From assembly GCA_020072645.1 (NCBI GenBank), contig JAIQGK010000001.1, positions 310,001-374,000 on the forward strand: a DNA stretch of 64,000 nucleotides, read 5' to 3'. Positions 16,097 to 25,417 of this stretch are shown piece after piece. Within the stretch, counting starts at the first letter, position 1. Each line of letters opens with the position of its first letter. The notes under the pieces were generated by a model. That model was not told where the DNA came from. It searched no databases and was given only the letters and a program-made list of their open reading frames with translations. Source of the stretch: Terriglobia bacterium (lineage in GTDB: Bacteria > Acidobacteriota > Terriglobia > Terriglobales > Acidobacteriaceae). The position numbers and the translations under genes are program-made.

Positions 16097-17938
16097 ATGC
16101 TTCTGAAATCAAAAATCGCTCCGCGTCCCGGCTGCTGGCAAGCAGTCAAAGCCGTGGTCTGGCCCCTGTTTGCGGCAAACGGCTGGACGGCTGCGTGGCT
16201 CGCCACGCTCGGCCTCATTCATATTGTATCTCTCCTGTGGATACCCAGAGTCGTACAAAGCCTGTTTGAACAGGCCACGCAGTCCCGCCTGCTAGGCGAA
16301 CTTGCCTGGAGCGGCATCCAGCTTGTGCTGGCCGCTGCCGTGGTGTCAGCTTCCTCGGCCATGCTGGAGACCAGCGCCGCCCGTGCCCTCTATCGTGATC
16401 TGCAGCAGCTTGAGCTCCGGCTGTTCGAAAAGATTCTTTCGCTACCTGTTTCAGAATGCGAGCATCTGGGGGTCGGCAAACTGTATTCCCGCCTTCGCGA
16501 CGACATTCCCCAGCTCTCGCCTTTCCTGATCGGCGACGCAGCGCCTTACCTGATTATTGGATTGCAACTGGCGGCGGTCATCGCGCTGCTGTTCTCCATT
16601 GACTGGACACTGGCGCTCACCAGCATTCTGGTTGCGATGGTCATCGCTGGAGCTAATTCAGCATTTACCCCGCATCTGCGCAGGATCGCACGCCACTCCC
16701 AGGAAGAAGTTGCACTATTGAGCAGCTACCTGGCGGAAGTACTGGCACACATCAGCACCATCAAGGCTTGCAATGCGGAGGCCGGCGAGCAAATCCGGTT
16801 TGCAGACGCTGATCGCGCCGTAAACCGGGAAAGATGCAGGTTACAGGTGGTCTCCCGCCTGCTGGGCGAAGCTAACTCCGGCCTGGGAAGGCTGGGATTT
16901 CTGGCCATTGCTATCGTGGGTGCGTGGCGCATCCATTCTGGGGCCCTGACCGCGCCTCTTTTCATGTCGAGCATTGTGTATATCAACGTTCTGCTTTATT
17001 CCAGCCGGTCGCTGATCAACTTTACGCCACGGCTGGCCACCGGACTTGAGGCTGCCGTGCGCATTGCAGAGATGATGCAGAGTACCGCTGAAGCCAGCCA
17101 CTTCGGCGCGCTACGGCCCGCGGCAGCGGAAGGCAGCCTGCAGTTGCGTAACCTCAGCTTTGCTTACGATGGCGGCAAACCAGTGTTGAAAGGCGTGGAT
17201 TTGGAAGTTCCCGAAGGCGCGAAGGTTGCTATTGTCGGCCCCAGTGGTGCAGGCAAGACCACTTTAATGAAACTAATGTTGGGCTTCGCCCACCCCGGCG
17301 AGGGCGAGGTATTACTGGGCGGTTATCACCTGCGCGATCTGGATTTGAAATTCGTGCGCAACCATGTCGGGTACGTCCCGCAGGGGAGCGCATGCGTTCT
17401 CCGCCGCGCTGTCACAGAAAATATTGCGCTGGGCTCGCCCAATCCAAGCCTAGAGGCAGTCCACCAGTCCGCGGTTGCAGCGCAGGCGGATGGGTTCATT
17501 GCCGGACTGCCGCGTGGATATGACTCGGTCGTCGGCGCCGACCAGGGAGCTTTCTCCGGAGGCCAGGCGCAAAGAATTGCGCTGGCCCGGGAACTGTTGC
17601 GCCGGCCGAGAATCCTGATTATGGATGAAGCCACCTCACAACTGGATCTGCCTACGGAGCGCCAGATCATCGATACGCTCCTGAACGTCTTCCATGACAC
17701 TACCTGCATCGTCGTGTCGCACCGGCTGGCCTCGGTACGCGACTTTGACTTGATCGTTGTCATGGACGAGGGCAGGGTGGTCGCCACTGGATCGCATACC
17801 GAACTGCTGGAACAAAGCGAACTGTATGCAGCCCTGTTTTCGCTTCAGGACGCGCCTTCCGACAGAACGAATGGCAGTCCAGGAAAAAGCGGGAATTTAT
17901 GGAGAGAGGAGGCGGTGAATGTCCACGCCAGAATTTGA
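16097..17938 (+). CDS. ABC exporter, fused membrane and ATPase domains (LanT-like without peptidase)
   Basis: Full half-transporter of the MsbA/HlyB type, 613 aa. About residues 20-310 form a six-helix membrane domain. The ATPase domain has Walker A GPSGAGKTT, signature FSGGQAQRIALARE, Walker B ILIMDEATSQLD and an H-loop SHRLASVRD. It lacks the N-terminal C39 peptidase found in peptidase-containing exporters; a separate C39 protein is encoded about 1.6 kb downstream. It probably exports the mature peptides. The start has no clear ribosome binding site. Its 3' end overlaps the next gene by 20 bases. Confidence 0.9.
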   Translation: MLLKSKIAPRPGCWQAVKAVVWPLFAANGWTAAWLATLGLIHIVSLLWIPRVVQSLFEQATQSRLLGELAWSGIQLVLAAAVVSASSAMLETSAARALYRDLQQLELRLFEKILSLPVSECEHLGVGKLYSRLRDDIPQLSPFLIGDAAPYLIIGLQLAAVIALLFSIDWTLALTSILVAMVIAGANSAFTPHLRRIARHSQEEVALLSSYLAEVLAHISTIKACNAEAGEQIRFADADRAVNRERCRLQVVSRLLGEANSGLGRLGFLAIAIVGAWRIHSGALTAPLFMSSIVYINVLLYSSRSLINFTPRLATGLEAAVRIAEMMQSTAEASHFGALRPAAAEGSLQLRNLSFAYDGGKPVLKGVDLEVPEGAKVAIVGPSGAGKTTLMKLMLGFAHPGEGEVLLGGYHLRDLDLKFVRNHVGYVPQGSACVLRRAVTENIALGSPNPSLEAVHQSAVAAQADGFIAGLPRGYDSVVGADQGAFSGGQAQRIALARELLRRPRILIMDEATSQLDLPTERQIIDTLLNVFHDTTCIVVSHRLASVRDFDLIVVMDEGRVVATGSHTELLEQSELYAALFSLQDAPSDRTNGSPGKSGNLWREEAVNVHARI

Positions 17939-18611
17939 TGAATTCCATTTCATCCGTAAATATTCGCCGGAAGCCAACGCATGGGTCGAGGAATTCCGCC
18001 GCGCTGTCCCGCAAGAGCGTTCCACACGGGCCCTGCGCCTCTTACAGAGCGCGCAGTTCGCGCCGGGGCTGCGCGAACTACGGTCCTACCGAAAATCCAT
18101 CAGTTCCAGCAATGCCATTGGCAGCGTGAAGCTAGCGGGGCTCAGGTGGTATCACAGCGTGTTGGCGTATTACTTTTATTGCACCGCGCGGTATCTGCGC
18201 GCTTCAGAAGAGATGGACCTTGCGGAACAGACCGTCCGGCGGGCCGTAGAACTTTGCCCTTTTCTTCTGCCCATGCTGACGATTTGCGAAGAATGTCTCA
18301 TTCAGAAGGCGCGGATCGAGCGCAAGCAAAACCACTGGATGGCCATGAAGCGGCATTTGGGGGCGGCTGAGCTCATGGACATCGGCCAAGCGCCGCTCTG
18401 TTATCTGAACCAGCGTCCGGTCATGCAAGACGACATTCATGCATACTTCCTCAACTTACCAAGCTTGAACGACATGGAGTTCGCTTCCTCCACCCTGCGC
18501 ATGGTGCTTGACGGTGACTATCGCCGCAAAAAGATCAGCGCAACTCTGGCTTCAGTCTATCTGGTGCCGGGCTTTGTGATTCCTTATGGGCTCGGTCCGG
18601 TGCAAGCATGA
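17919..18611 (+). CDS. Unknown helical protein in the RiPP operon
   Basis: A 230-aa protein of no recognised family. GGAGG precedes the ATG, which lies inside the end of the exporter gene; the stop overlaps the next start (ATGA), so it is translationally coupled on both sides. The sequence looks mostly alpha-helical (RALRLLQSAQFAPGLREL, LAEQTVRRAVELCPFLLPML), possibly with TPR-like helices, and has a hydrophobic end (LASVYLVPGFVIPYGLG). No LanC zinc motif (CHG), YcaO or protease motif is present. An accessory or leader-binding role is possible but not shown. Confidence 0.6.
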   Translation: MSTPEFDEFHFIRKYSPEANAWVEEFRRAVPQERSTRALRLLQSAQFAPGLRELRSYRKSISSSNAIGSVKLAGLRWYHSVLAYYFYCTARYLRASEEMDLAEQTVRRAVELCPFLLPMLTICEECLIQKARIERKQNHWMAMKRHLGAAELMDIGQAPLCYLNQRPVMQDDIHAYFLNLPSLNDMEFASSTLRMVLDGDYRRKKISATLASVYLVPGFVIPYGLGPVQA

Positions 18612-19561
18612 AGAATGGCGCGGTGCATGAAATCGTCACGTTCGGCCTGAACGCCTACTACTGGGGAGACCCGGAGCAGGATTTTCTGCTGGCGGAAGGC
18701 CTCGGACCCATCCTGCGGGAAGCCGACCTGCGATGGGATCTGGCCAGGATCTGGTATGACCGCGGCACCATGCGCGGTCCCCACATTTTCTGCCTGCTAA
18801 CGTCCCGCTCTGATCAGGCCGCCGCGGCCATGGAATTCCTGCGGGCGAAGATAGCAGTTTTCATCCAGCGGCATCCTTCCAACTGTCCGCTGACCGCGGA
18901 CCAACTCGCCGCCCTGCACCGGGACGCAAGCGGAAAGGCGTTTTGCATGGCTGACCTCGCTGAAGGAATGGCCGGCAATAATGAGTTGCTGGTTTTCTTC
19001 CAGGAAAATGCGGAGCAACATTACCCCTTCCGGCTCTGCAGTGACTCGCGCGCCGAAGCAGTTTGGCGGGCGTGGAAAAAAGCGGCATTCTGGATCTTGC
19101 GGCAGATAGAATCGGCGGAATCGCTGGAAGCATCGGCAGTCTGGTTTCTGCTGGCCTGCGACCATCTATTTTTCAAAACCGCGGACGCAAGAAAAGAATA
19201 TTGGGGACGCCATATCGGCACCCTCATTCCCAATCTCGACCGCCACCGCTTGTCCGGTGAACATGTGCAAGCCATGGCCTGCCGCCTGGTTTCACCGCAA
19301 AGCATGGAGCGCATCGCCGCATGGCGCGAGCAGATCTCTTCCGCAGACCGTCCTCCGCAGGCAGAAGAGCTGCTCGCGATCATAAGCCAGTTGCAATCGC
19401 AAATAGCACAGCCGCTGGGACGCGACCAGGCGCTGCTACGCGAATTGATCCACGTGAGCCTAAAACAGCTCGGAATTCATGTGGTGCGGCAGATTCCAAT
19501 GATCTTCACCGTGGCGGCCTTGAGCTGGCCGCAATCGAAAATACAAGCGGGCGTCTCTTGA
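18608..19561 (+). CDS. SpaB_C-like thiopeptide-type biosynthesis protein (copy 2, divergent)
   Basis: A 317-aa protein resembling the SpaB_C family. It starts with a strand containing NAYYWGDPEQDFLLAEGLGPIL and then has W-x-x-x-R-I-W-Y-D-R-G-x-x-R-G-P-H-I, equivalent to the W...RY...GPH(I/V)R(L/I)R motif of copies 1 and 3, but the final Arg residues are replaced (FCLLTSR). It may therefore be a divergent or specialised member. The ATG overlaps the upstream TGA (ATGA). Its end overlaps the C39 gene start (TTGA). Confidence 0.68.
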   Translation: MKNGAVHEIVTFGLNAYYWGDPEQDFLLAEGLGPILREADLRWDLARIWYDRGTMRGPHIFCLLTSRSDQAAAAMEFLRAKIAVFIQRHPSNCPLTADQLAALHRDASGKAFCMADLAEGMAGNNELLVFFQENAEQHYPFRLCSDSRAEAVWRAWKKAAFWILRQIESAESLEASAVWFLLACDHLFFKTADARKEYWGRHIGTLIPNLDRHRLSGEHVQAMACRLVSPQSMERIAAWREQISSADRPPQAEELLAIISQLQSQIAQPLGRDQALLRELIHVSLKQLGIHVVRQIPMIFTVAALSWPQSKIQAGVS

Positions 19562-20847
19562 AACCGATCCTGCAAAAATCTCTGAACGACTGCGGCCTTG
19601 CCTGCCTGGCTATGATTGCGGCCCATCATTCTCTTCCATTCGACTACGAAGCTCTGGTAGAGCTCGCGCCTGCGGATGTATGGAGCCGGGGGCTTTCCAT
19701 GCGCGTGCTGCGCGATTTGGGGGAGCAGATGGGCATGGCTGTGGAGGCGGTGCGCTGTCCGGCGAAGCAGGTGAAAACGTTGCCGCTTCCGGTGATCGTT
19801 CATACCACAGACAACCACTATTTGCTGGTGGAAAAAGTTGTCTCTGGCGGCTGGATGATTGTCGATCCTCGCTATGGCCGCGGCCGGTTGAGCACGGAGG
19901 AATTCGCCGGCATGTACTCGGAACTATGCCTGTGTTTTTCTCCGGTCGGTCCGCTATGGGCCGGGTCCCGAGTTGAATATCGCCGCGCGGATGCCTGGGT
20001 GCATGAGATCCGTAAAGTTTTCCTGCGCTGGGCAATGGTCCTGCTCGCCCTGGGCGCTTTGCATGTGGGTCTGTTGGTCATTGGTTTTGCTGTGGGTGCG
20101 GCCTTCCTTCCGCGCACCGCACTCGCAGCCTGGGGACTGCTTGTCCCGCTCTTCGGCGCGGAGGCGCTCTTTCTCGGCCGCGCCACCCAGCCTTTGGCCC
20201 TGCGGGCCTATGCCGTCAATATCCGGCAGATTGTGGAGTTGTGCTCGCCGCGGGTATGGCTGCAGGAAATTCCCGGCGGATACCAGTTGCGGGAGCGGGT
20301 CCGCTGGATGGGTGAGCAGCTTTATCAATCGAGAGCGCCTTTGTTCAACATGGCGGCATTCTTTTGTGGCGCGGCAGCTACGGCTCTCTACGGATGGATG
20401 ACCGGGGATACACTTCTCGGCCTTTTCACAACAATCATCGGAGTGGCGGCCTTGATTGCGGCTCTGGCCGGCTTCGGCGGGCTGGAGCTTTCGAAAGCGG
20501 AAAGTTCGGAGCGGCGATTCATTGAGGCGGCGCTGAAACAACTCTCGAGCGGCGATGCAAGGGATCTGCCGGCTCTGCGGCCAAGCGGAACCAGCGAATT
20601 GGTTCGGAACCACACCGTACCTTTTGTGGGCGTGGTTCTTTTCAGCTTCTATTGGGTCTGCGCTCCCCACCCTTTTTCTGCGGCACATTTACTGCTGGCA
20701 GCCTCAATGCAGATCAAGCTTACGGAGTGGTGGAGCGGCGCCACTCCGGCCTATAGCTCCTGGCGCATTATCCGCCACTGTTATGAGCATCTGGAGTGCA
20801 TGCGGCTGGCCGCAAAGGCGCACCATCCCACACCCGCAAAGAACTAA
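19558..20847 (+). CDS. C39 peptidase fused to membrane segments, no ATPase domain
   Basis: Bacteriocin-type leader peptidase. With a TTG start overlapping the previous TGA (TTGA), the protein begins MKPILQKSLNDCGLACLAM: Q6 is the oxyanion-hole Gln, C12 the nucleophile, H87 (DNHYLLVEKV) and D103 (WMIVDPRYG) complete the triad. Residues about 165-400 contain hydrophobic helices resembling a degenerate exporter membrane domain, but the Walker motifs and ATP-binding cassette are absent. It would cleave the precursors after LGG and probably works with the separate exporter upstream. A longer in-frame extension upstream of 19558 overlaps the previous gene and is not supported. Confidence 0.85.
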   Translation: MKPILQKSLNDCGLACLAMIAAHHSLPFDYEALVELAPADVWSRGLSMRVLRDLGEQMGMAVEAVRCPAKQVKTLPLPVIVHTTDNHYLLVEKVVSGGWMIVDPRYGRGRLSTEEFAGMYSELCLCFSPVGPLWAGSRVEYRRADAWVHEIRKVFLRWAMVLLALGALHVGLLVIGFAVGAAFLPRTALAAWGLLVPLFGAEALFLGRATQPLALRAYAVNIRQIVELCSPRVWLQEIPGGYQLRERVRWMGEQLYQSRAPLFNMAAFFCGAAATALYGWMTGDTLLGLFTTIIGVAALIAALAGFGGLELSKAESSERRFIEAALKQLSSGDARDLPALRPSGTSELVRNHTVPFVGVVLFSFYWVCAPHPFSAAHLLLAASMQIKLTEWWSGATPAYSSWRIIRHCYEHLECMRLAAKAHHPTPAKN

Positions 20848-20857
20848 TTACACGAAT

Positions 20858-21823
20858 ATGCATCACTGGTTGAATTTTCATATTTACTACCATGCGGATC
20901 GGGATCGCCTGTTGCGAGAGGCCATCTCGCCTCTGCTGGCGGAGCTCTACAAAGAAGGACTGCTGGAACGGTTCTACTTTGTCCGTTATTCCCTGGGAGG
21001 CCCCCATGTCCGCCTGCGGCTGGAGACCGAACGTCACACGGCTTCGCTGGTGTGCAATACCGTGGAGGCATACTTGCAGCATTACCTGCATGCCGCTCCG
21101 TCGCTGCAACCGCTGAATCGGGAGGAGATCGCCAGGACAACGCGCATGTTGATCGCCACCGACCCGAACGAGCACGATGCAAATATCTATCCCGATAACA
21201 GCATCCTGCAATTTCCTTTCGCGCCGGAGGTCAATCGTTATGGCGGCGCGGAGCTGTTGTCCTGCTCCCTGGACCTGTTCTGCTTTACTTCCGTGGAAGC
21301 CCTAACGCTTATCCACGAGCGTTCCAGTCAAAGCAGGAGCAAGATGTTTTCGAGAAGCGTGCGAGTACTACTTCGTCTTTTTCTTTCGTTGGCGGAAGAT
21401 CGCGCTGCGCTACAGGATTTCTGGTGGACAGCAAGCCCGGCTTCTCCTGTTTCCCAGCCGGAATTGCAGGCGCGGTTCCGCCTGATCCAGCTTCTGCGGG
21501 AAGAGTCCACAAAGACGCCCGAGGATGAAGAATGGAAACTTTGGTCGGCGGCGGGAACCAGCCTGCGGCAAAAGCTTTCAGCCATGGACAAGGTGGCCGG
21601 ACGTGGGATCATTCGCAGCCATCTTCACATGTTCGCCAACCGGCTGGACATCAGCAATGCGGTGGAAAACGGCCTGGGCGCCCTGCTGAGCGGGATTTTC
21701 GACGAGCCCGCTTCCATCTGGACCATCCCCCAACCGACCGCGGGCCTGGCTGACTGGCTGGCTGAATCGCGCCGCCGGACGCTTTGGCTAAACCCTCTCG
21801 CTCCGGCCGTTCTACTTCGCTAA
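20858..21823 (+). CDS. SpaB_C / thiopeptide-type bacteriocin biosynthesis protein (copy 3)
   Basis: A 321-aa stand-alone member of the LanB small-domain family. It opens WLNFHIYYHADRDRLLREAISPLL, and has FYFVRYSLGGPHVRLRLETE, the best-conserved copy of the family's R-Y-x-x-x-G-P-H-V-R-L-R motif in this cluster. A middle motif YGGAELLSCSLDLF follows near residue 128. The ATG at 20858 is chosen because the family motif begins right after it; sequence further upstream belongs to the end of the C39 gene in another frame. There is no strong ribosome binding site. Function may be glutamate elimination or cyclisation. Confidence 0.85.
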   Translation: MHHWLNFHIYYHADRDRLLREAISPLLAELYKEGLLERFYFVRYSLGGPHVRLRLETERHTASLVCNTVEAYLQHYLHAAPSLQPLNREEIARTTRMLIATDPNEHDANIYPDNSILQFPFAPEVNRYGGAELLSCSLDLFCFTSVEALTLIHERSSQSRSKMFSRSVRVLLRLFLSLAEDRAALQDFWWTASPASPVSQPELQARFRLIQLLREESTKTPEDEEWKLWSAAGTSLRQKLSAMDKVAGRGIIRSHLHMFANRLDISNAVENGLGALLSGIFDEPASIWTIPQPTAGLADWLAESRRRTLWLNPLAPAVLLR

Positions 21824-21870
21824 ACCAAAACCCGGGTTATTGAAGCCCTCTCGACGGAAGCAGCACAAAG

Positions 21871-23169
21871 ATGAACCTAGTGAATTCGAAGATCGAAACT
21901 GCCCGGGTCACGGCACGGCATGAATTGCGGAGGAAGCTTCGTGACCGCGGCGTGCTCCTGGCCCTTCTTGTATTTTGCTGTGCGTATGCGGTCTCTCTCT
22001 GGATCTCGGTGGCGCATTACCGGCAGCAGACGGCTGCAACAGCGGAAGCTCACCATGGTTCGCGGTTGACAGTGGCTGCGGTGCAACCTGAGCCCGTTTC
22101 CATCCTGAGTTCGAATCTGACCGACGTGCTGTACGTTCCCTACGACGTGGGTTTTCCTGTTTATTCCATACGCACGCTCGGCAATGACGGCTCCAGCAAT
22201 CTCCTGGTGGGCGCATACCAGCGGCCTGATCCGTCCTTTACAATCGCCGTCCTGGGCAGCATTTTTGCCCTGTTCGTGGCCTGTGATTCGTTTGCCGTGG
22301 AAAGAGAGACCCGCCGGCTCTCTTTGCTGCTCTCCTATTGCGGGCATCGTCAAGGCCTGCTCTGGGGCAAGATGTTTGGAGCCTGGATCGTGGTGGCCAT
22401 TGCATTGGCGGTGTGCGGGCTGATTTCCGTGGCGGTCTTCGCATGGACGATTCCCCACGCGCACGTGCTGCTTCCCTTGACCGAGTTTTTTATTTTGTCG
22501 GCTATTTACATGGCAATTTTCGTAGCTGCGGGAACCTGCATTTCGGCGCGCAGCAACGGCATGCTCGACTGTGCCGGCCTGTGCCTGGCCTTGTGGATCA
22601 TCCTGGTGGTGCTGCTTCCGCTGCTTGGGTCGGGGGTCACGCAACAGATTTATTCCGCGTCTTCACCGCAGCAAGTGGAGGCCGACCTGGCGCGCGAGCG
22701 CACCCAGAACCAAAACCTTGCGAGCTTTGCCGCAGCCAAGCTGCCGCCTCAAGATGAACGCGCTTTCGCGCGTCTCTATGAATACTACGAAGGGCTGACC
22801 AACAGCTATATTTATGACCGCGAAACGCGCTATCAGGAAGAGTCTGGGCGCGAACTGCGGGTAGCAACGATGGTGGAGCGCCTTTCCCCATCTTCCTGCT
22901 TCCGGCTGGCGGCCATGCAGATCAGTCATACCGGTTTTGCCGACCTGCTCGCCGCGCGGCAAGACATTCTCCGCTTCAAGCGAAGCATTGACGGGCACGT
23001 TCTGCACCGGCGGGCGGCTTCGCAGAGCCTTGCTCCCGGCGCGCCGGTTTTTATCTTGGCGACCATCGTGCACAGAACGCTGCTGCCTGAACTCTTTGTA
23101 TTGCTGGCCTATGGCCTGCTGAGCGTAGGTCTGGCCCAACGGTATGTCCGCCGCCTCACGGTGGATTGA
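21871..23169 (+). CDS. ABC-2 type permease (DUF3526-like), first immunity/export subunit
   Basis: A 432-aa membrane protein. It starts with basic residues and a helix (LLALLVFCCAYAVSLWI), followed by a large extracytoplasmic segment (about 45-110), a core of ABC-2 helices (ERETRRLSLLLSYCGHRQGLLWGKMFG is the coupling region), a second long soluble segment (about 265-380) typical of DUF3526 permeases, and a last helix. Together with the next two genes it forms an ATPase-plus-two-permease transporter like LanFEG immunity pumps, which remove the producer's own peptide from the membrane (inference from context). Confidence 0.8.
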   Translation: MNLVNSKIETARVTARHELRRKLRDRGVLLALLVFCCAYAVSLWISVAHYRQQTAATAEAHHGSRLTVAAVQPEPVSILSSNLTDVLYVPYDVGFPVYSIRTLGNDGSSNLLVGAYQRPDPSFTIAVLGSIFALFVACDSFAVERETRRLSLLLSYCGHRQGLLWGKMFGAWIVVAIALAVCGLISVAVFAWTIPHAHVLLPLTEFFILSAIYMAIFVAAGTCISARSNGMLDCAGLCLALWIILVVLLPLLGSGVTQQIYSASSPQQVEADLARERTQNQNLASFAAAKLPPQDERAFARLYEYYEGLTNSYIYDRETRYQEESGRELRVATMVERLSPSSCFRLAAMQISHTGFADLLAARQDILRFKRSIDGHVLHRRAASQSLAPGAPVFILATIVHRTLLPELFVLLAYGLLSVGLAQRYVRRLTVD

Positions 23170-23182
23170 GCATCTAGAAAAA

Positions 23183-24661
23183 ATGAATACTTTTATCATT
23201 CTCTTTACCCATGAACTGCGGCGGCTGTTCCGCGATCCCCGGCTCCTGCTGGCTACGGTGGCTGTTGCGGCGCTTGCCGCAACGGGAACATGGCTGCGCG
23301 CTGCCGACTACAGCACCCTGTCCCATGAATACCGGGCCGAGATGAGCAAGAATGAGGCGGAGATCCTGCACACAGGAGAGCTGAACCGTCTTTATGACAT
23401 GACGCCGCCGCAGGTCCCGCCGGAACCCATGGCCGTCTTTCATGAAGGCATTCCGCTAGTGGCCCGCAACGTGGGAACCACGGAAGCCTCCGTGCATGAA
23501 GCCGCTTTCAACGCAAACCCGCTGTCGCAGATGTTTCCGTCACTTGACCTGACGACGGTTGTGATCTGGGTAATCGGCCTTGTCACCTTGCTGATGGCCG
23601 CCGTGGCTCTCTCCGGTGAACGAGAAAGCGGAACCTTTGAGTTGCTTGTGACCGCTGGAGCATCATCGTGCCACTTGGTCCTTGCTAAATGGCTGGCCAT
23701 CACCGTTTGCTCCGGAGCGATCCTGGCCTGCTGTATGACAACGGCATGGCTGGCAGCGGTCTTGTCCGGGCTGTCCTTTGATCACGCCCGGATCTCCGAG
23801 TTCCTGCTTTCCTCGTTCGCTTCGCTCCTGTACCTGGGATCTCTCGCCGGACTGGGCGTGGCCCTTTCGTCCAAGGCTTGCTCCCGCGCACGAGTCATGA
23901 TGAGCTGTGCTGGGTTATGGATGCTGATCAGCACCATTCTCCCTTCAGCGGTGGCCCATCTCCTGGGAGAAGCCACCAGGATTCCCGGTTTTGCCCAGAA
24001 GCGCCAGCAGATTGAACACATTCTGACAAATGAGAGAGAGCAGCACCTGAACGGGCAGATTGCCACCGTTTACCACGATGACAATGCGCAACTGGAACGC
24101 TATCTCAAACCCGCGGGCTACAACGCGGCCAAGTTCCGCGCCTTGCCCGATCAACAGATTGACCAGGTGGCAGGCCATTTGAGCGCCGAGGACGCCGGAT
24201 TTCGATCTTTGTGGGATCAGGAGCAAAGCAGGGTGCTGGACGTGATCCAGTCCGTGTGGACGGATTACCAGGGCCGCGCCGACTCAATGGAAGAACAGCT
24301 TCGCGCCCAGACCGCCCGGCAGACCCGCTTTGTGCTGGCCGCGACGGCATTCTTGCCGGCCGTGGCTTATAAAGAAACGGTTTCACGCCTGCTGGGTATG
24401 TCCTACCTGGACTTGGCGCATGCTGAGCGGTCGCAAAAGGACTACAAGATACGGACAGTCGACTACATTTTTACTAAAGCGCGCATGATCGGCGGCCGCG
24501 ATCCCTTCAACGCGCACGTAAGCCTAGACGACAGGCCGCGTTTCCTGTTCCAGCAGCGCGGTGCGGCAAGGCGCTTGCTGGATGCTTCGCCATTTCTCCT
24601 GGTCCTGCTGGCATGGACCGCCGGCCTGCTGCTCTTCGCGGTGAAGGCCACATCTCGGTAA
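23183..24661 (+). CDS. ABC-2 type permease (DUF3526), second subunit
   Basis: A 492-aa permease from the ATG at 23183 (MNTFIILFTHELRRLFRDPRLLLATVAVAAL). A start at 23144 would overlap the previous gene and is less likely. It has the same architecture as the preceding gene: N-terminal helix, exposed region, coupling segment SGERESGTFELLVTAGASSCHLVLAKW, several helices, a long soluble domain (about 270-400) and a final helix. The two permeases are similar in design but differ in sequence, so they probably form a heterodimer driven by the ATPase of the next gene. Confidence 0.82.
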   Translation: MNTFIILFTHELRRLFRDPRLLLATVAVAALAATGTWLRAADYSTLSHEYRAEMSKNEAEILHTGELNRLYDMTPPQVPPEPMAVFHEGIPLVARNVGTTEASVHEAAFNANPLSQMFPSLDLTTVVIWVIGLVTLLMAAVALSGERESGTFELLVTAGASSCHLVLAKWLAITVCSGAILACCMTTAWLAAVLSGLSFDHARISEFLLSSFASLLYLGSLAGLGVALSSKACSRARVMMSCAGLWMLISTILPSAVAHLLGEATRIPGFAQKRQQIEHILTNEREQHLNGQIATVYHDDNAQLERYLKPAGYNAAKFRALPDQQIDQVAGHLSAEDAGFRSLWDQEQSRVLDVIQSVWTDYQGRADSMEEQLRAQTARQTRFVLAATAFLPAVAYKETVSRLLGMSYLDLAHAERSQKDYKIRTVDYIFTKARMIGGRDPFNAHVSLDDRPRFLFQQRGAARRLLDASPFLLVLLAWTAGLLLFAVKATSR

Positions 24662-24688
24662 CTGATTATTCCCAAGAAAGGTTTTTCT

Positions 24689-25417
24689 GTGCATCACGGA
24701 ATCGTTATTCAAAACCTCAGCAAGTCTTACAGCAACGGAAAAGCGGCGGTCAGCAACTTGTCGCTGGACGTCCGTCCCGGGCAGGTTTATTGCCTGCTCG
24801 GCCACAATGGCGCAGGTAAAAGCACCACGCTCAAGGTCCTGCTCGGCCTGCTGCTTCCTACCTCCGGCAAAGCCTGGGTGGGGACGCACGAAGTCTCGAG
24901 CGCACCGGCGCTGGCGCGCCAGGCGATTGCGTATTTGCCGGAAAGCGTCTCACTGTATGGTGATCTTTCTGCCCGCGAGAACCTGGAATTCTTCAGCCGT
25001 CTTGGCGGCCAGAACCACCTAGAAAGAAGCGATTATTACGCCATTTTGAACCAGGCAGGCCTGCCCGGCGGTTCGGAAGAGCTTCGGGTCAGCAGCTTCA
25101 GCAAAGGCATGCGGCAGAAACTGGCTCTCGCCATTGCGGTCAGCCGCAAGAGCAAAATCCTGATTCTGGATGAGCCCATGTCCGGCCTCGATCCGGCGAC
25201 GGCGGAAGAAATTGTCCAGGTGATTCAGCGTGAGCGCAATCACGGCAGGGCGATCCTGATGGTGACCCACGACCTGAACTCGGTGGAGCAGATCGCCGAT
25301 ATCGCGGGGTTCATGCGCGAGGGGAAACTCGCAGCGGAATTTTCGCGGCAGGAACTCGAGGGGCGCGATCTTAATCAGCTGTATAAATCTTTGCAGCACT
25401 CCACGGTGGCCGCATGA
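24689..25417 (+). CDS. ABC transporter ATPase subunit
   Basis: A 242-aa ATPase partner of the two upstream permeases. It has Walker A GHNGAGKST, Q-loop region LPESVSLYG, signature-like VSSFSKGMRQKLALA, Walker B ILILDEPMSGLDP and H-loop MVTHD. The GTG start follows AAGAAAGG. It ends overlapping the next gene's start by four bases (ATGA). With the permeases it most likely gives self-protection or secondary export of the cluster's peptides. Confidence 0.9.
   Translation: MHHGIVIQNLSKSYSNGKAAVSNLSLDVRPGQVYCLLGHNGAGKSTTLKVLLGLLLPTSGKAWVGTHEVSSAPALARQAIAYLPESVSLYGDLSARENLEFFSRLGGQNHLERSDYYAILNQAGLPGGSEELRVSSFSKGMRQKLALAIAVSRKSKILILDEPMSGLDPATAEEIVQVIQRERNHGRAILMVTHDLNSVEQIADIAGFMREGKLAAEFSRQELEGRDLNQLYKSLQHSTVAA

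Noticed and set aside
11260-21823. A LanC cyclase hidden in the cluster
   Set aside because: No protein in the cluster shows the zinc-binding Cys-His-Gly or GxxHG motifs of LanC.
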